Shown in pieces: positions 43,447 through 52,768 of a stretch of 64,000 nt of DNA. The stretch lies in NCBI GenBank assembly GCA_023663285.1, contig JAMPHT010000008.1, positions 21,749-85,748 of the forward strand, read 5' to 3'. Within the stretch, counting starts at the first letter, position 1. Every line of letters starts with the position of its first letter. The notes under the pieces are model-generated. The model made no database searches and was not told the origin of the DNA. It saw only the letters and a list, made by a program, of their open reading frames with translations. Made by a program: the position numbers and the translations under genes. The stretch comes from Bacillota bacterium. Lineage in GTDB: Bacteria; Bacillota; Clostridia; Lachnospirales; Lachnospiraceae.

Positions 43447-44253
43447 ATGTCAGTCAAAAAAGGAATCAACATTCTGCGTCACAGCTTCATCTTTTACCTG
43501 GCGGGAGTGCTTCTGCTTCTGGGGCTGAAATGCTATTACCGCCAGGCCGACTGCGATTCCCTGCGGTGGATCCTTACGCCCACCGCAGGATGGGTGCAGC
43601 TCTTAAGCGGGATACCTTTCACATATCTGCCGGGCGTTGGCTATGTAAATCACGACTTACGCCTGCTGATCGCGCCCTCCTGCTCCGGCGTCAGATTCAT
43701 GACCATCCTCTTCGCCACACTGGTCTTTTCCTTTGTCCATGTCATTGCGGCTCCGGAAGCACACTCTGCCTCCGAAGCAGCTTCTGATGACAGGAATTCC
43801 CGACATGGCATTATAAAAGGATCCTGCTGGATCGCTGCCAGCGGGATCCTGTCATGGCTGTTTACTGTCTTTGTCAACGGCCTGCGCATCATCGCCGCCA
43901 TTTATCTTCCCATATACCTTGAAGAAGCAGGGCTGATGCGGGACATCGACATACTGACCCCGGACCGCCTCCACACCGTCATAGGCGTGGTCATATATTT
44001 CATCGCTCTGCTTACCATCTACCGTCTGGCGGAATGGTCTGTCCAAAGGAAAACAGGCGCTGCCTTACTGTCAGACCTTCTGCGCAAATGGGCGCCCCCG
44101 GTATTCTGGTACTTTGCCCTCACTCTGGGGCTTCCCCTCCTGCACGGCTTCGGCCAGGCGCAGTCAGGGGAATTTGCAGTACTTGTCATCGGCTGCTGCT
44201 CGCTCATCCTGCTGCCCTATCTCACGGTACTTTTCCTTCGGCGGAAGAAGTAG
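43447..44253 (+). CDS. Exosortase (XrtK-like)
   Basis: 268 residues, about eight membrane helices. The catalytic triad of exosortases is in place: Cys79 in APSCSGVRF, Arg147 in VNGLRII and His176 in DRLHTVIG. It should cut and transfer the C-terminal signal of its substrate at the outer membrane face. It is 47 bases downstream of the VIT/vWA gene, whose signal it most likely processes. Firmicute examples are usually called exosortase K; the subfamily is from memory. A C-terminal domain of about 60 residues is hydrophobic and not recognised. Confidence 0.85.
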   Translation: MSVKKGINILRHSFIFYLAGVLLLLGLKCYYRQADCDSLRWILTPTAGWVQLLSGIPFTYLPGVGYVNHDLRLLIAPSCSGVRFMTILFATLVFSFVHVIAAPEAHSASEAASDDRNSRHGIIKGSCWIAASGILSWLFTVFVNGLRIIAAIYLPIYLEEAGLMRDIDILTPDRLHTVIGVVIYFIALLTIYRLAEWSVQRKTGAALLSDLLRKWAPPVFWYFALTLGLPLLHGFGQAQSGEFAVLVIGCCSLILLPYLTVLFLRRKK

Positions 44254-44262
44254 GTCGGACCG

Positions 44263-45306
44263 TTACACCACCAGCCTGTTCTTACCCGACTGCTTGCCCT
44301 GGTACAGCTTCAGGTCAGCCGCATTGATCCACTCGTCCACGCTCTGTTCCTTTGCATACCTGGCAAGGCCGATGGTGAGAGTGACCTTGATAGCTCTGCC
44401 TTCATATCGGAACTCGTACTTTTCCACCGCTCTGCGGACCTTCTCCATCACAAAGCTTGCTGATCCCGGTCCCTCTGTCCGATGCTCCGCCATACGTCCC
44501 ACCAGGATAAATTCCTCGCCGCCCCAGCGGCAGGGTATCATTCCGCAGCTGTTTTCCGAGATCAGCCCCGCCACGCTCTTCAACACATAATCGCCGCAGT
44601 TGTGCCCGTAGGTATCGTTGATCTTCTTGAAATCGTCAATATCCATCATTGCCAGCCAGTAATCCGCCATATCCTCCCCTTCATACACCTTCTGCAGATG
44701 CTCGATTAGATAGTTGCGGTTCACAAGCTCTGTCAGCTTGTCATGATTTGCCTGTCTCGTCAGCTCGTTCTCATAGAAGTTTGCCTTGGAGACCAGCAGC
44801 CAGAAGCAGACCGCCGCAAACGCAAACATAAACATGGCGTTGATAACGGTGATCACAAGGGCTATGCCGTCGTCCAGCTGATATCCGGGAGCAACCTGTC
44901 TTGACAGGATAAGCACCGCCGGAAAGGAGGCCGCACAGATCAGGGACAGCACTATGGTATTGAGCCGTTTCAGCTTCGCCCTGGCAAAAAAGTAATCCGT
45001 AAAGAACACCATTGCCATTGCCCCGAAGAAATAATACTGGAAACCGCAGCTCCAGCCAACGCTGGCCACGGCCAGCAGCATATGTACAATGATCTCCGCC
45101 AGCGTCACAAGGATGTATGTTCTGGACTTTTCATATTTAATGGCAAGAGTAAGCACCATATAAGTGGATACGCTAAAGACATTCACCCATACCATGAAGC
45201 TCACATGGGTAAATGCAAAAAAAGCCATAAGAAATGCGTGTACTGCCAGGATCAGGGTGTTGCCCAAATATAAAAAAGTTTTGATTTCTTTACTGTTTCC
45301 GTTCAT
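44263..45306 (-). CDS. Membrane-bound diguanylate cyclase (GGDEF)
   Basis: 347 residues. Six hydrophobic helices fill residues 8-190, followed by a GGDEF domain with the active site RWGGEEFILVGRM and NHDKLTELVNRNYL upstream. The RxxD inhibitory site just before the motif is absent, so product inhibition is not expected. It makes c-di-GMP from GTP at the membrane; the HD-GYP gene at 35116 could break it down. Confidence 0.92.
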   Translation of the reverse strand: MNGNSKEIKTFLYLGNTLILAVHAFLMAFFAFTHVSFMVWVNVFSVSTYMVLTLAIKYEKSRTYILVTLAEIIVHMLLAVASVGWSCGFQYYFFGAMAMVFFTDYFFARAKLKRLNTIVLSLICAASFPAVLILSRQVAPGYQLDDGIALVITVINAMFMFAFAAVCFWLLVSKANFYENELTRQANHDKLTELVNRNYLIEHLQKVYEGEDMADYWLAMMDIDDFKKINDTYGHNCGDYVLKSVAGLISENSCGMIPCRWGGEEFILVGRMAEHRTEGPGSASFVMEKVRRAVEKYEFRYEGRAIKVTLTIGLARYAKEQSVDEWINAADLKLYQGKQSGKNRLVV

Positions 45307-45429
45307 TTTGTTACCTTTTTCATTCGTTGCTCTTCACAATAAGGGACATTATATCACTTTCTCCTGCTATAGACAAGCCGGAATCCAAAAGTTTTGTTTC
45401 CAAGTGCCGCGTGGTTATGGTATAATATT

Positions 45430-45560
45430 CGCAAAGGGCAGAGTCAAGTGGCCGAAAAAAACTGCCGAGCTTGCTCGCGCAGTTTTTCTTTTGGACATTT
45501 GACGAGCGAAGCGACCCCGAAAAATCAAAGATTTTTTGGGGCTCTGCCCGTGGCTTGCGG
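45430..45560. repeat. Palindromic structured element, MITE-like
   Basis: Outer arms (GCAA)GGGCAGAG (45436-45443) and CTCTGCCC (45542-45549) enclose two inner hairpins: a long one (45444-45503) with core GAAAAAAACTGC/GCAGTTTTTC around CGAGC-TT-GCTCG, and CCCCGAAAAATC/GATTTTTTGGGG (45515-45541). TATGGTATAATA before and TATGGCATAATA after look like a duplicated promoter -10 region. No coding frame. It could be a non-autonomous mobile element or a structured RNA. Confidence 0.6.
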
Positions 45561-45604
45561 TAAATATGGCATAATACACTCAAGAATCCAGGAGGTATCA
45601 AACT

Positions 45605-47617
45605 ATGAAAAAGAAAAAGCATACAAAGCTCATGACCTGCGCCGGGATCCTGCTGGCAGCGGTATGTCTGTCCGGCTGCAGCGGGAAAGAAAGCTTTACG
45701 CCCCAGCACACGGACGTCACAGCCTTAGACCGCCCCGCGGAAATTTTTGTAAAGCAGGTGAAGGGGCTCTCCGACAGCTTCTGGCTGGGCGTGGATGTAT
45801 CTTCCATCCTCGCGGAGGAAGAAAGCGGCGTCGTCTATTATAATGAGGACGGCGAAGAACAGGATATTTTTCAGACCCTGAAGGAAAACAGCGTAAATGC
45901 AGTCCGCATCCGGGTCTGGAACGACCCCTGGGACGCCGACGGCAACTCCTACGGCGGCGGACACAACGATCTGAATACCGCCATCACCATCGGGCAGCGG
46001 GCAACGGACTACGGCATGAGTGTGCTGATAGACTTCCACTATTCAGATTTCTGGGCAGATCCCAACAAACAGATGGTACCCAAAGCCTGGGCGGATATGA
46101 ACCTGGACGCCAAGTGCGAGGCGCTGGCAGCCTACACGGAAGAATCTCTGAACGCTCTTCTGGACGCGGGTGTAAACGTAGCCGCCGTACAGGTGGGCAA
46201 CGAGACTACCACCGGTATGTCAGGAGAGAAAAACTGGGACTCTGTGCTGAAGCTCTTCTCCTCCGGCTGTGACGCTGTGCGCCGGGTCTCCGAGAAAAGA
46301 AAGCACCCCATGGAAATCGTTCTCCACTTCACCAATCCGGAGAACACCAATCAGTTCATGAGCTTTGCCCGAAGCTTAAGCAACGCCGATGTGGACTATG
46401 ATATATTTGCCACCTCCTATTACCCCTTCTGGCACGGTACACTGGAGAATCTGACCTCCGTCCTGTCCAACATTGCAGTGATCTACCACAAGAAAGTAAT
46501 GGTCGCCGAGGTCTCCTACTGCTATACCATGAGGGAGGGAGACGGTTCCGGCAACAGTATCGGCGAGGGCTCTACTGCCTGTGAGCTGAACTATCCCGTT
46601 TCCGTCCAGGGACAGGCGGATGCTGTCCGGGATGTAGTGAACGCGGTGGTATCCTGCGGAGATGCGGGCGTGGGCGTCTTTTACTGGGAGCCCGCCTGGA
46701 TCCCCGTCCCCGGCGACACCTATGACGCCAGACAGGCGCTCTGGGAGGCCAACGGCGCAGGCTGGGCGTCCAGCTATGCAGATGAATATGACCCTGATGA
46801 TGCAGGGCGCTATTACGGCGGTTCCTCCTGGGATAATCAGGCGCTCTTTGACTTCGAGGGACATCCTCTGGCTTCCTTAAGCGTATTCCGCTATCTCGCC
46901 ACCGGAGCCGAGACAGAGCTTCAGGAGGTTGCCCTGAAGGATACTGAAATGACCGTTAAGATAGGAGATGATATCATCCTGCCTGAGACGGCCACTGTTA
47001 TCTACAACGACGGCTCGGAAAAGCAGGAAGCCGTGACCTGGAATGTTACCCCGGAAACCATCGCAAGCTGGAAACCGGGCACCCATACCGCCATTGGCAC
47101 TCTGGCCAAAGAGACAGACATACCCGATTTCGCCCCCACCTGTAAGTGTACCGTACATATACTGGACATAAACTTTGTGCAGAATTACAGCTTTGAGGAG
47201 GAGGATACCTCCATGTGGACCATCACTGACACAAACGGCACTACCAGCGAGATCTATGTCATTGACAAAGCCTCCGATGCGGTCACCGGCAGCAAGTCCC
47301 TGCACTTCTACTCCGACCAGAGCGTGGACTTCACGGTGGAGCAGACCATCACCGGCCTTGAGCCCGGAACCTATTATTTCCAGATCACCCTCCATGGCGG
47401 AGATGCAGACCCTCAGGATATGTTCATCTACGCCATAGCCGACGGGGAGACTTACACCACCCCTACGGATGTAGGCAGCTGGACGGAATACCGTTTCCCC
47501 CGCATCGAGGCTATCACCACCACGGACGGCACCATCACCGTAGGCGCCCATATCATCAGTGCCCCCGGCTCCTGGGGCAACCTGGACGACTTCATTCTGT
47601 CGCCGGTGGCAGAATAA
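45605..47617 (+). CDS. GH53 endo-beta-1,4-galactanase lipoprotein
   Basis: 670 residues. The signal ends in lipobox LSGC (Cys25). The GH53 barrel (about residues 58-420) has FWLGVDVSSILAEEES, VRIRVWNDPWD, FHYSDFWADPNKQ, acid/base Glu in QVGNETTTG (about 198) and nucleophile Glu in MVAEVSYCYT (about 300). A bacterial Ig-like (Big_4) domain and a C-terminal carbohydrate-binding beta-sandwich (CBM61-like, ENYSFEEEDTSMW-type) follow. It cuts type I arabinogalactan outside the cell. CCAGGAGG precedes the ATG. Confidence 0.93.
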   Translation: MKKKKHTKLMTCAGILLAAVCLSGCSGKESFTPQHTDVTALDRPAEIFVKQVKGLSDSFWLGVDVSSILAEEESGVVYYNEDGEEQDIFQTLKENSVNAVRIRVWNDPWDADGNSYGGGHNDLNTAITIGQRATDYGMSVLIDFHYSDFWADPNKQMVPKAWADMNLDAKCEALAAYTEESLNALLDAGVNVAAVQVGNETTTGMSGEKNWDSVLKLFSSGCDAVRRVSEKRKHPMEIVLHFTNPENTNQFMSFARSLSNADVDYDIFATSYYPFWHGTLENLTSVLSNIAVIYHKKVMVAEVSYCYTMREGDGSGNSIGEGSTACELNYPVSVQGQADAVRDVVNAVVSCGDAGVGVFYWEPAWIPVPGDTYDARQALWEANGAGWASSYADEYDPDDAGRYYGGSSWDNQALFDFEGHPLASLSVFRYLATGAETELQEVALKDTEMTVKIGDDIILPETATVIYNDGSEKQEAVTWNVTPETIASWKPGTHTAIGTLAKETDIPDFAPTCKCTVHILDINFVQNYSFEEEDTSMWTITDTNGTTSEIYVIDKASDAVTGSKSLHFYSDQSVDFTVEQTITGLEPGTYYFQITLHGGDADPQDMFIYAIADGETYTTPTDVGSWTEYRFPRIEAITTTDGTITVGAHIISAPGSWGNLDDFILSPVAE

Positions 47618-47632
47618 TAGAATTCACGCATA

Positions 47633-47665
47633 AAAAAATGTGGGCCCCAGGGCCCACATTTTTTA
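47633..47665. terminator. Bidirectional hairpin terminator
   Basis: Stem AAAAATGTGGGCCC/GGGCCCACATTTTT with a two-base loop, between converging GH53 and comFB-like genes. Confidence 0.85.
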
Positions 47666-47668
47666 ACT

Positions 47669-47989
47669 TTAACTATTTGCCGCGCTCTCTTCCTTCTTGG
47701 GCGCGTTTCCCTGGCCCTGGGGGCCGGATATATGGGGGGATTTCCCCACGATCTCGATTCCCTGGCTTACGGCCACCGTAACTTCAATATCTCTCTGTAT
47801 CCGGTTGGACTCAAAGCGATACAGCACCTTTCCTTTCAGCGATTGTACATATTGCGCCGGCAGGCGATTCAAAGCATATGCCGCGATATCCATTTTGCAG
47901 CGTTCACATTTACAGTAATCTGTGTTCGGCCATAGATGGTCAATCTTATCTAATACGGTTTCTTCCATTAAATTTATTAACCCTTCCAT
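47669..47989 (-). CDS. ComFB-family late competence development protein
   Basis: 106 residues. The ComFB core includes NLMEETVLDKIDHLW, the Cys pair in YCKCERCKMDIAAYALNRLPAQYV and a hydrophobic RDIEVTVAVSQGIEIV stretch. The last 20 residues are Gly/Gln/Pro-rich. ComFB-like proteins are linked to competence or to c-di-GMP binding in some bacteria; the role here is open. No other competence genes are in the window. Confidence 0.82.
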   Translation of the reverse strand: MEGLINLMEETVLDKIDHLWPNTDYCKCERCKMDIAAYALNRLPAQYVQSLKGKVLYRFESNRIQRDIEVTVAVSQGIEIVGKSPHISGPQGQGNAPKKEESAANS

Positions 47990-48139
47990 ACCACTACCTC
48001 ATTTACCTTTGTTTTATCCTGCCGCCTTATACAGCCGTATACCGCCTGTTTTTGCGCTTTAACTCTTCTATCGCCTTATTATAACATTTTCCTCCGACTT
48101 TCTCAATATTTTTTTTACCTTGAGTCTATTAGGCCTTTG

Positions 48140-49141
48140 TCAGGGATATTTCACTTCCTTTTGCTCAAATTCCTCCACGCTCTCCGCTCTGGCGGCAGCG
48201 ACCAGCCAGCCGCTCAATGTATCCATATCCTTCTGCTCACGGATCCGCCGTTCCAGTCCCTCCGGAATCGGACCCTTTAAAGACAAAAGCTGCAGGACAG
48301 CCTCGGCCTTTCCCCTGACCCTTCCAGCTGCTTCTCCCGCTGCCCTGCCTTCTTCCCTGACATAATCATCCCTGGCGTATTTGTCCCGTATCTCCCTCAT
48401 ATGCCCTTCGTACAACGCACGCAGATCCTTCCTCAGACTCATGACCTTTACCTCTTTTACTGCCTCCAGTATGCCCTGATTTCCCGTCTTTGCCTTTATC
48501 ATATCCAACTCCGCCTCCGTCTCCGCGTTGAACAGCCGGATCCAGTCGTCCAACGGCTTCTCTCCGCTTATCTGCTTTTTCAGTTCGATCACGTGTATCT
48601 CAAACATATCCGAGAATTCTTCCCCGTTCTCGTCCCGCAGCTTATACCTCCTGTGGTATGCCGGAGACTCGTTCAGGTCAAAATCCAGGATATTGATGCA
48701 GATACACTTTTTCAGCTTATGATAGCGCTCCCCTGACAGCAGGTCCTCCGTGAACATCTTCGCCAAATAAAACAGGCTCCGCTTGTCCCATTGGGCCACC
48801 ATCCGGATCTGCAGCTCTATGTTCACCCGGCTGTCGTCGTTCAGTTCCACCCTCACATCCAGAATCCCCTGCTTCTGCAGCAAGCACAAACAATCCATGA
48901 GAAGAATGCCTTCCTTTGGCATTCTTCAGTGTGAGATTTAGAATTTCTTCGCGTAACAGCCTATGCTGTGAGCGATTAGAAATTCTTCTCACACTTTCCA
49001 CAGAAACGGATTCGCCAGACGGACAGAGCGGATCTCTCCCGCCGGAATTCCCAGAACATCGCTGATAAAATATTTTCGCACCTCTTCGTTCAGCATGAGC
49101 TGCTTAAAACTGAAATCGTACTTCAATGATACTATCTCCAT
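48140..49141 (-). pseudogene. Rpn-family PD-(D/E)XK recombination nuclease, disrupted
   Basis: Two parts of one gene share the same frame. The N-terminal part starts at the ATG at 49141 (MEIVSLKYDFSFKQLMLNEE and VLGIPAGEIRSVRLANPFLWK). The C-terminal part resumes at LQKQGILDVRVELND, with NIELQIRM and KRSLFYLAKMFTEDL, typical of this transposase-like nuclease family. Between them lies an insert of about 110 bases with three in-frame stops (TGA 48989, TAA and TGA further on). The insert is a palindromic 66-bp unit (48929-48994) plus a second hairpin (48901-48927). A product from the internal ATG 48922 would lack the first third of the nuclease fold. Confidence 0.8.
48901..48994. mobile_element. 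Small palindromic insertion in the Rpn gene
   Basis: Terminal arms GTGTGAGA/TCTCACAC (48929-48994) with inner imperfect GAATTTCTTC/GAAATTC complementarity, beside a perfect 10-bp hairpin GAAGAATGCC/GGCATTCTTC (48901-48927). It has the look of a MITE or REP-like unit. Confidence 0.55.
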
Positions 49142-49575
49142 CCTCTTCCTCCTTTGCGTACAGGAGGCTTTCCCTTGGATGGTATTTTGAAAATCTCCTG
49201 CTTTTTTATAGATTTGAATTCAAAAGCATAGATTTTCCGATCGTTCTGATTGATTTGACAGAAATTGACTGAAAATTAGAAACGGTTATGCTTTGTATCA
49301 ATGATAACACATCGCCGGAGCATCCGCAAGAAATATTTTCTTTTTTTGCTCAATCTACTCAATATCCCTACTGCTCTTCCTTGTATAAATACACTCAATT
49401 CTCCTGCTTACCGCCAAGATAAGTCAACAACCCGCGCGGCATTCGCCAAGTCAACTACGTTGACTTGGCTTATATGTCTGAAAGGTGCGCTATGTCAAAA
49501 AAGCATATTGGGCTCGCGGGAATCAAGAACGGTTATGCTTTGCCTCCTCGATTGGCCTTAAGTTCCCGGACTGAG
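49142..49575. other. Non-coding gap with hairpin and repeat
   Basis: About 430 bases without a gene. It holds a perfect 11-bp hairpin GCCAAGTCAAC/GTTGACTTGGC (49445-49469) and a 14-base direct repeat ACGGTTATGCTTTG (near 49284 and 49529). No further signal recognised. Confidence 0.5.
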
Positions 49576-50562
49576 TCACTTCAGATTTTCTTTGAAAAAC
49601 CGCTCCAGCTTATCAAAGGGAATGGCATCTTTCCCGCCGCCGTCATACAGATCCGTGTGGACCGCATCCGGAATGATGAGAAGCTCCTTATTGTCTGCGT
49701 ATGGATTATCCTTCACCATGGCTGCATAGGCGTCGCGGCTGAAATAGCAGGAATGGGCCTTCTCACCGTGCATGATCAAAACGGCGCTGCGGATCTCATT
49801 GCTGTACTGCAGGATCGGCTGGTTCATAAAGGACAGACAGCCGATCACATTCCAGCCCCCGTTGGAGTTCAGAGAACGCTTATGGTATCCTCGGTTCGTT
49901 TTATAGTAGTCATAATAATCCTTTACAAAAAAAGGCGCGTCCGCCGGAAGGGGATCCACCACTCCGCCTCCCAAAGCGTAGGTCCCGTTTCGGTAATCCG
50001 TGATCCTCTGGGCATTCATTGCCTGCTTCTTGGCATAACGGGCATCCGCGGAATCCTCCCCGTCAAAGTAACCTTTTGCATTGACACGGGTCATGTCGTA
50101 CATGGTGGACGCCACCGTCGCCTTGATCCGGGTGTCCAACGCCGCCACATTCAATGCCATGCCGCCCCAGCCACAGATGCCGATAATGCCGATTCTTTCC
50201 GGATCCACGTTATCCTGTACGGACAGAAAATCCACCGCCGCCTGAAAGTCCTCGGTGTTGATATCCGGGGACGCCATATAACGGGGTTCGCCGCCGCTCT
50301 CTCCCGTATAGGAGGGGTCAAATGCAATAGCAAGGAAACCCCGCTCCGCCATGGTCTGGGCATACAGACCTGACGCCTGCTCCTTTACCGCGCCAAAGGG
50401 ACCGCACACCGCAATCGCCGCCAGCCTGCCCTCTGCGTTTTTCGGCTCATACAGATCCGCCGCCAGGGTAATACCGTAGCGGTTGTGGAATGTCACCTTC
50501 CTGTGATCTACCTTTTCGCTTTTAGGAAATACCTTATCCCATTCCTTTGTCAGCTCCATCAT
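49576..50562 (-). CDS. Alpha/beta hydrolase (dienelactone hydrolase-like)
   Basis: 328 residues from the ATG at 50562 (AGGAAAGG seven bases upstream; another ATG two codons earlier has poor spacing). Alpha/beta-hydrolase features: GRLAAIAVCGPFGAVKEQ, the nucleophile elbow GICGWGG (Cys near residue 131 where most have Ser), and MHGEKAHS with the acid and His later in PDAVHTDL. A Cys nucleophile is usual in dienelactone hydrolases. It is divergent from a LysR gene, a common arrangement for regulation by that LysR protein. Substrate unknown. Confidence 0.82.
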   Translation of the reverse strand: MMELTKEWDKVFPKSEKVDHRKVTFHNRYGITLAADLYEPKNAEGRLAAIAVCGPFGAVKEQASGLYAQTMAERGFLAIAFDPSYTGESGGEPRYMASPDINTEDFQAAVDFLSVQDNVDPERIGIIGICGWGGMALNVAALDTRIKATVASTMYDMTRVNAKGYFDGEDSADARYAKKQAMNAQRITDYRNGTYALGGGVVDPLPADAPFFVKDYYDYYKTNRGYHKRSLNSNGGWNVIGCLSFMNQPILQYSNEIRSAVLIMHGEKAHSCYFSRDAYAAMVKDNPYADNKELLIIPDAVHTDLYDGGGKDAIPFDKLERFFKENLK

Positions 50563-50651
50563 TGTCATTCCTTCCTTTCCTGCTGCTTTCTTTATCGCTT
50601 TTCCCGACTGATAAACCAGATAGTCTTAATAGCCTTATTTATTGTAATCCG

Positions 50652-50680
50652 TTGACATAAGTTGCGCCAATGGTTATAAT
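50652..50680 (+). promoter_or_regulatory. Promoter of lysR-uxuA-uxuB
   Basis: TTGACA, 17 bases, TATAAT, an exact consensus. It lies between the divergent hydrolase and LysR genes. Confidence 0.85.
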
Positions 50681-50737
50681 TCATATCATGTTATTCTTAT
50701 TCGGAATACCACGGAAATTTCAGGAGTGAACAGCTTT

Positions 50738-51616
50738 ATGGAAATACGGACATTGAGATATTTTCTGGCCGCTGCCAGGGAAGAAAATATGACGCGGGCC
50801 GCCGAGCTGCTCCATGTGACCCAGCCCACGCTTTCCAAGCAGCTGAAAGCCCTGGAGGATGAGCTTGGCTGCAAGCTTTTTACACGGCACAGCTGCAGCA
50901 TCCGGCTGACGGAGGAAGGTATGCTCCTGCGCAAGCGGGCGGAGGATCTGGTGCAAATGGCGGATAAGATCACCGGCGAATTTCTCTCTCTGGACGATGT
51001 GACCGGCGGCGACGTTTATCTGGGGCTGGCGGAGTCCTATCAGATCCGCTTTCTGGCGCGGGAGATAAACACCTTTAAACAGTCTTACCCCGGACTGCGC
51101 TACCATATCACCAGCGGCGATACGGAACAGGTCACGGAGAAGCTGGATAAAGGCATTCTGGACTTTGCGGTGCTCGCAGAGGAGCCGGATGCCGCCAGGT
51201 ATAATTATCTGCTTTTTCCCGAAGCGGACGTCTGGGGCGTTATCATGCCTGAGAATTGCAGGCTGGCGAAAAAACAAAGGATAAGCGCAAAGGATCTGAT
51301 CGGACTGCCCCTGTTCTGCTCCGCGCAGGGATGGCGACAGGATATTGCCCGCTGGTGCGGGGGCAGAATAGAGGAATTACATCTGGAAGGTTCCTTTCGT
51401 CTCTCCTATAACGCTTCCCTCTTCGTAAAGGAAGGTCTGGGCTATCTGCTGACCTTCGACCGGCTGATCGACACCGGGCCGGACAGCGGGCTTGTATTCC
51501 GCCCGCTGTCTCCCCGGCTGGAAGCAAAAATGTATCTTGTCTGGAAAAAATATCAGGTATTCACGCCCATTGCGGAACGGCTGCTGGAGAGCCTGAAAGA
51601 AAAATTTGAATCGTAG
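50738..51616 (+). CDS. LysR-family transcriptional regulator
   Basis: 292 residues from the ATG at 50738. Winged HTH at residues 2-60 (LRYFLAAAREENMTRAAELLHVTQPTLSKQLK, shown in part). The substrate-binding domain begins near residue 88 (GDVYLGLAESYQI). It is followed by uxuA 18 bases after its stop, so it likely controls the uronate genes and the divergent hydrolase. The inducer is not known. Confidence 0.92.
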   Translation: MEIRTLRYFLAAAREENMTRAAELLHVTQPTLSKQLKALEDELGCKLFTRHSCSIRLTEEGMLLRKRAEDLVQMADKITGEFLSLDDVTGGDVYLGLAESYQIRFLAREINTFKQSYPGLRYHITSGDTEQVTEKLDKGILDFAVLAEEPDAARYNYLLFPEADVWGVIMPENCRLAKKQRISAKDLIGLPLFCSAQGWRQDIARWCGGRIEELHLEGSFRLSYNASLFVKEGLGYLLTFDRLIDTGPDSGLVFRPLSPRLEAKMYLVWKKYQVFTPIAERLLESLKEKFES

Positions 51617-51634
51617 GAAAAGGAGGACATTTCC

Positions 51635-52702
51635 ATGCAGATGACACTGCGCTGGTACGGCAGCAAATATGACACGGTGACCTTAAAGCAGATCCGCCAG
51701 ATCCCCGGTGTGACAGGTGTGATCTCCACCCTGTACGGCACCGCTCCGGGAGAAGTCTGGCAGACGGAAGATATTCTGGCTTTAAAAAAAGAAATTGAGG
51801 ATGCGGGACTTACACTGGCAGGCATCGAGAGCGTAAACATCCACGACGCTATCAAGGTGGGCACTCCGGACAGGGAGCAATATATCAACAATTATATCAC
51901 TACCCTGGAACGGCTGGGACAGGCAGGCATCCATATGGTGTGCTACAATTTCATGCCGGTCTTTGACTGGACCCGCACAGAGCTTGCTCGAATGCGTCCC
52001 GACGGCTCCACGGTGCTTGCCTACACCCAGGAGGCGGTGGACGCCCTGGATCCGGAAAAAATGTTTGAATCCATCGCAGGAGACACCAACGGCACGGTGA
52101 TGCCCGGCTGGGAGCCGGAGCGCATGGCCCATATCAGGGACCTTTTTGCAATGTACAGGGATGTGGATGATGAAAAGCTTTTTGCCAATCTGAAATATTT
52201 CCTGGAACGCATCATGCCCACCTGTGACAAGTATGACATCAACATGGCCATCCACCCGGACGACCCTGCCTGGAGCGTGTTCGGCCTGCCCCGCATCATC
52301 ATCAACAAAGCCAATATCCTGCGGATGATGCAGATGGTGGATGACCCGCACAACGGCGTGACCTTCTGCTCCGGCTCCTATGGCACCAACTTAAATAACG
52401 ACCTTCCCGACATGATCCGCTCCCTGAAGGGCCGTATCCATTTTGCCCATGTGCGGAACCTGAAGTTCAACTCTCCCACGGATTTTGAGGAATCCGCCCA
52501 CCTTTCCAGCGATGGCAGCTTTGATATGTACGAGATCATGCTGGCCCTCTATGACATTGGTTTTACAGGTCCCATCCGCCCGGATCACGGACGAATGATC
52601 TGGGACGAGGTGGCAATGCCCGGCTACGGCCTTTATGACAGGGCCCTGGGGGCCGCTTATCTGAACGGATTGTGGGAGGCCATTGACAAGCAGCACCGAT
52701 AA
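51635..52702 (+). CDS. uxuA: Mannonate dehydratase
   Basis: 355 residues. It dehydrates D-mannonate to 2-keto-3-deoxygluconate in uronate breakdown. Recognisable blocks: MTLRWYGSKYDTVTL, GIESVNIHDAIK, CYNFMPVFDWTRTEL, MAIHPDDPAWSVFGLPR and GSYGTNLNNDLPDMI, then GPIRPDHGRMIW (metal-binding His and Asp). AAAAGGAGG precedes the ATG. Confidence 0.96.
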   Translation: MQMTLRWYGSKYDTVTLKQIRQIPGVTGVISTLYGTAPGEVWQTEDILALKKEIEDAGLTLAGIESVNIHDAIKVGTPDREQYINNYITTLERLGQAGIHMVCYNFMPVFDWTRTELARMRPDGSTVLAYTQEAVDALDPEKMFESIAGDTNGTVMPGWEPERMAHIRDLFAMYRDVDDEKLFANLKYFLERIMPTCDKYDINMAIHPDDPAWSVFGLPRIIINKANILRMMQMVDDPHNGVTFCSGSYGTNLNNDLPDMIRSLKGRIHFAHVRNLKFNSPTDFEESAHLSSDGSFDMYEIMLALYDIGFTGPIRPDHGRMIWDEVAMPGYGLYDRALGAAYLNGLWEAIDKQHR

Positions 52703-52768
52703 AAAGCCGTAGCAAGCCAACAGCCGTATGCGGCAGACACAAAGACCGTAAAAACAAGGAGGACGAAC

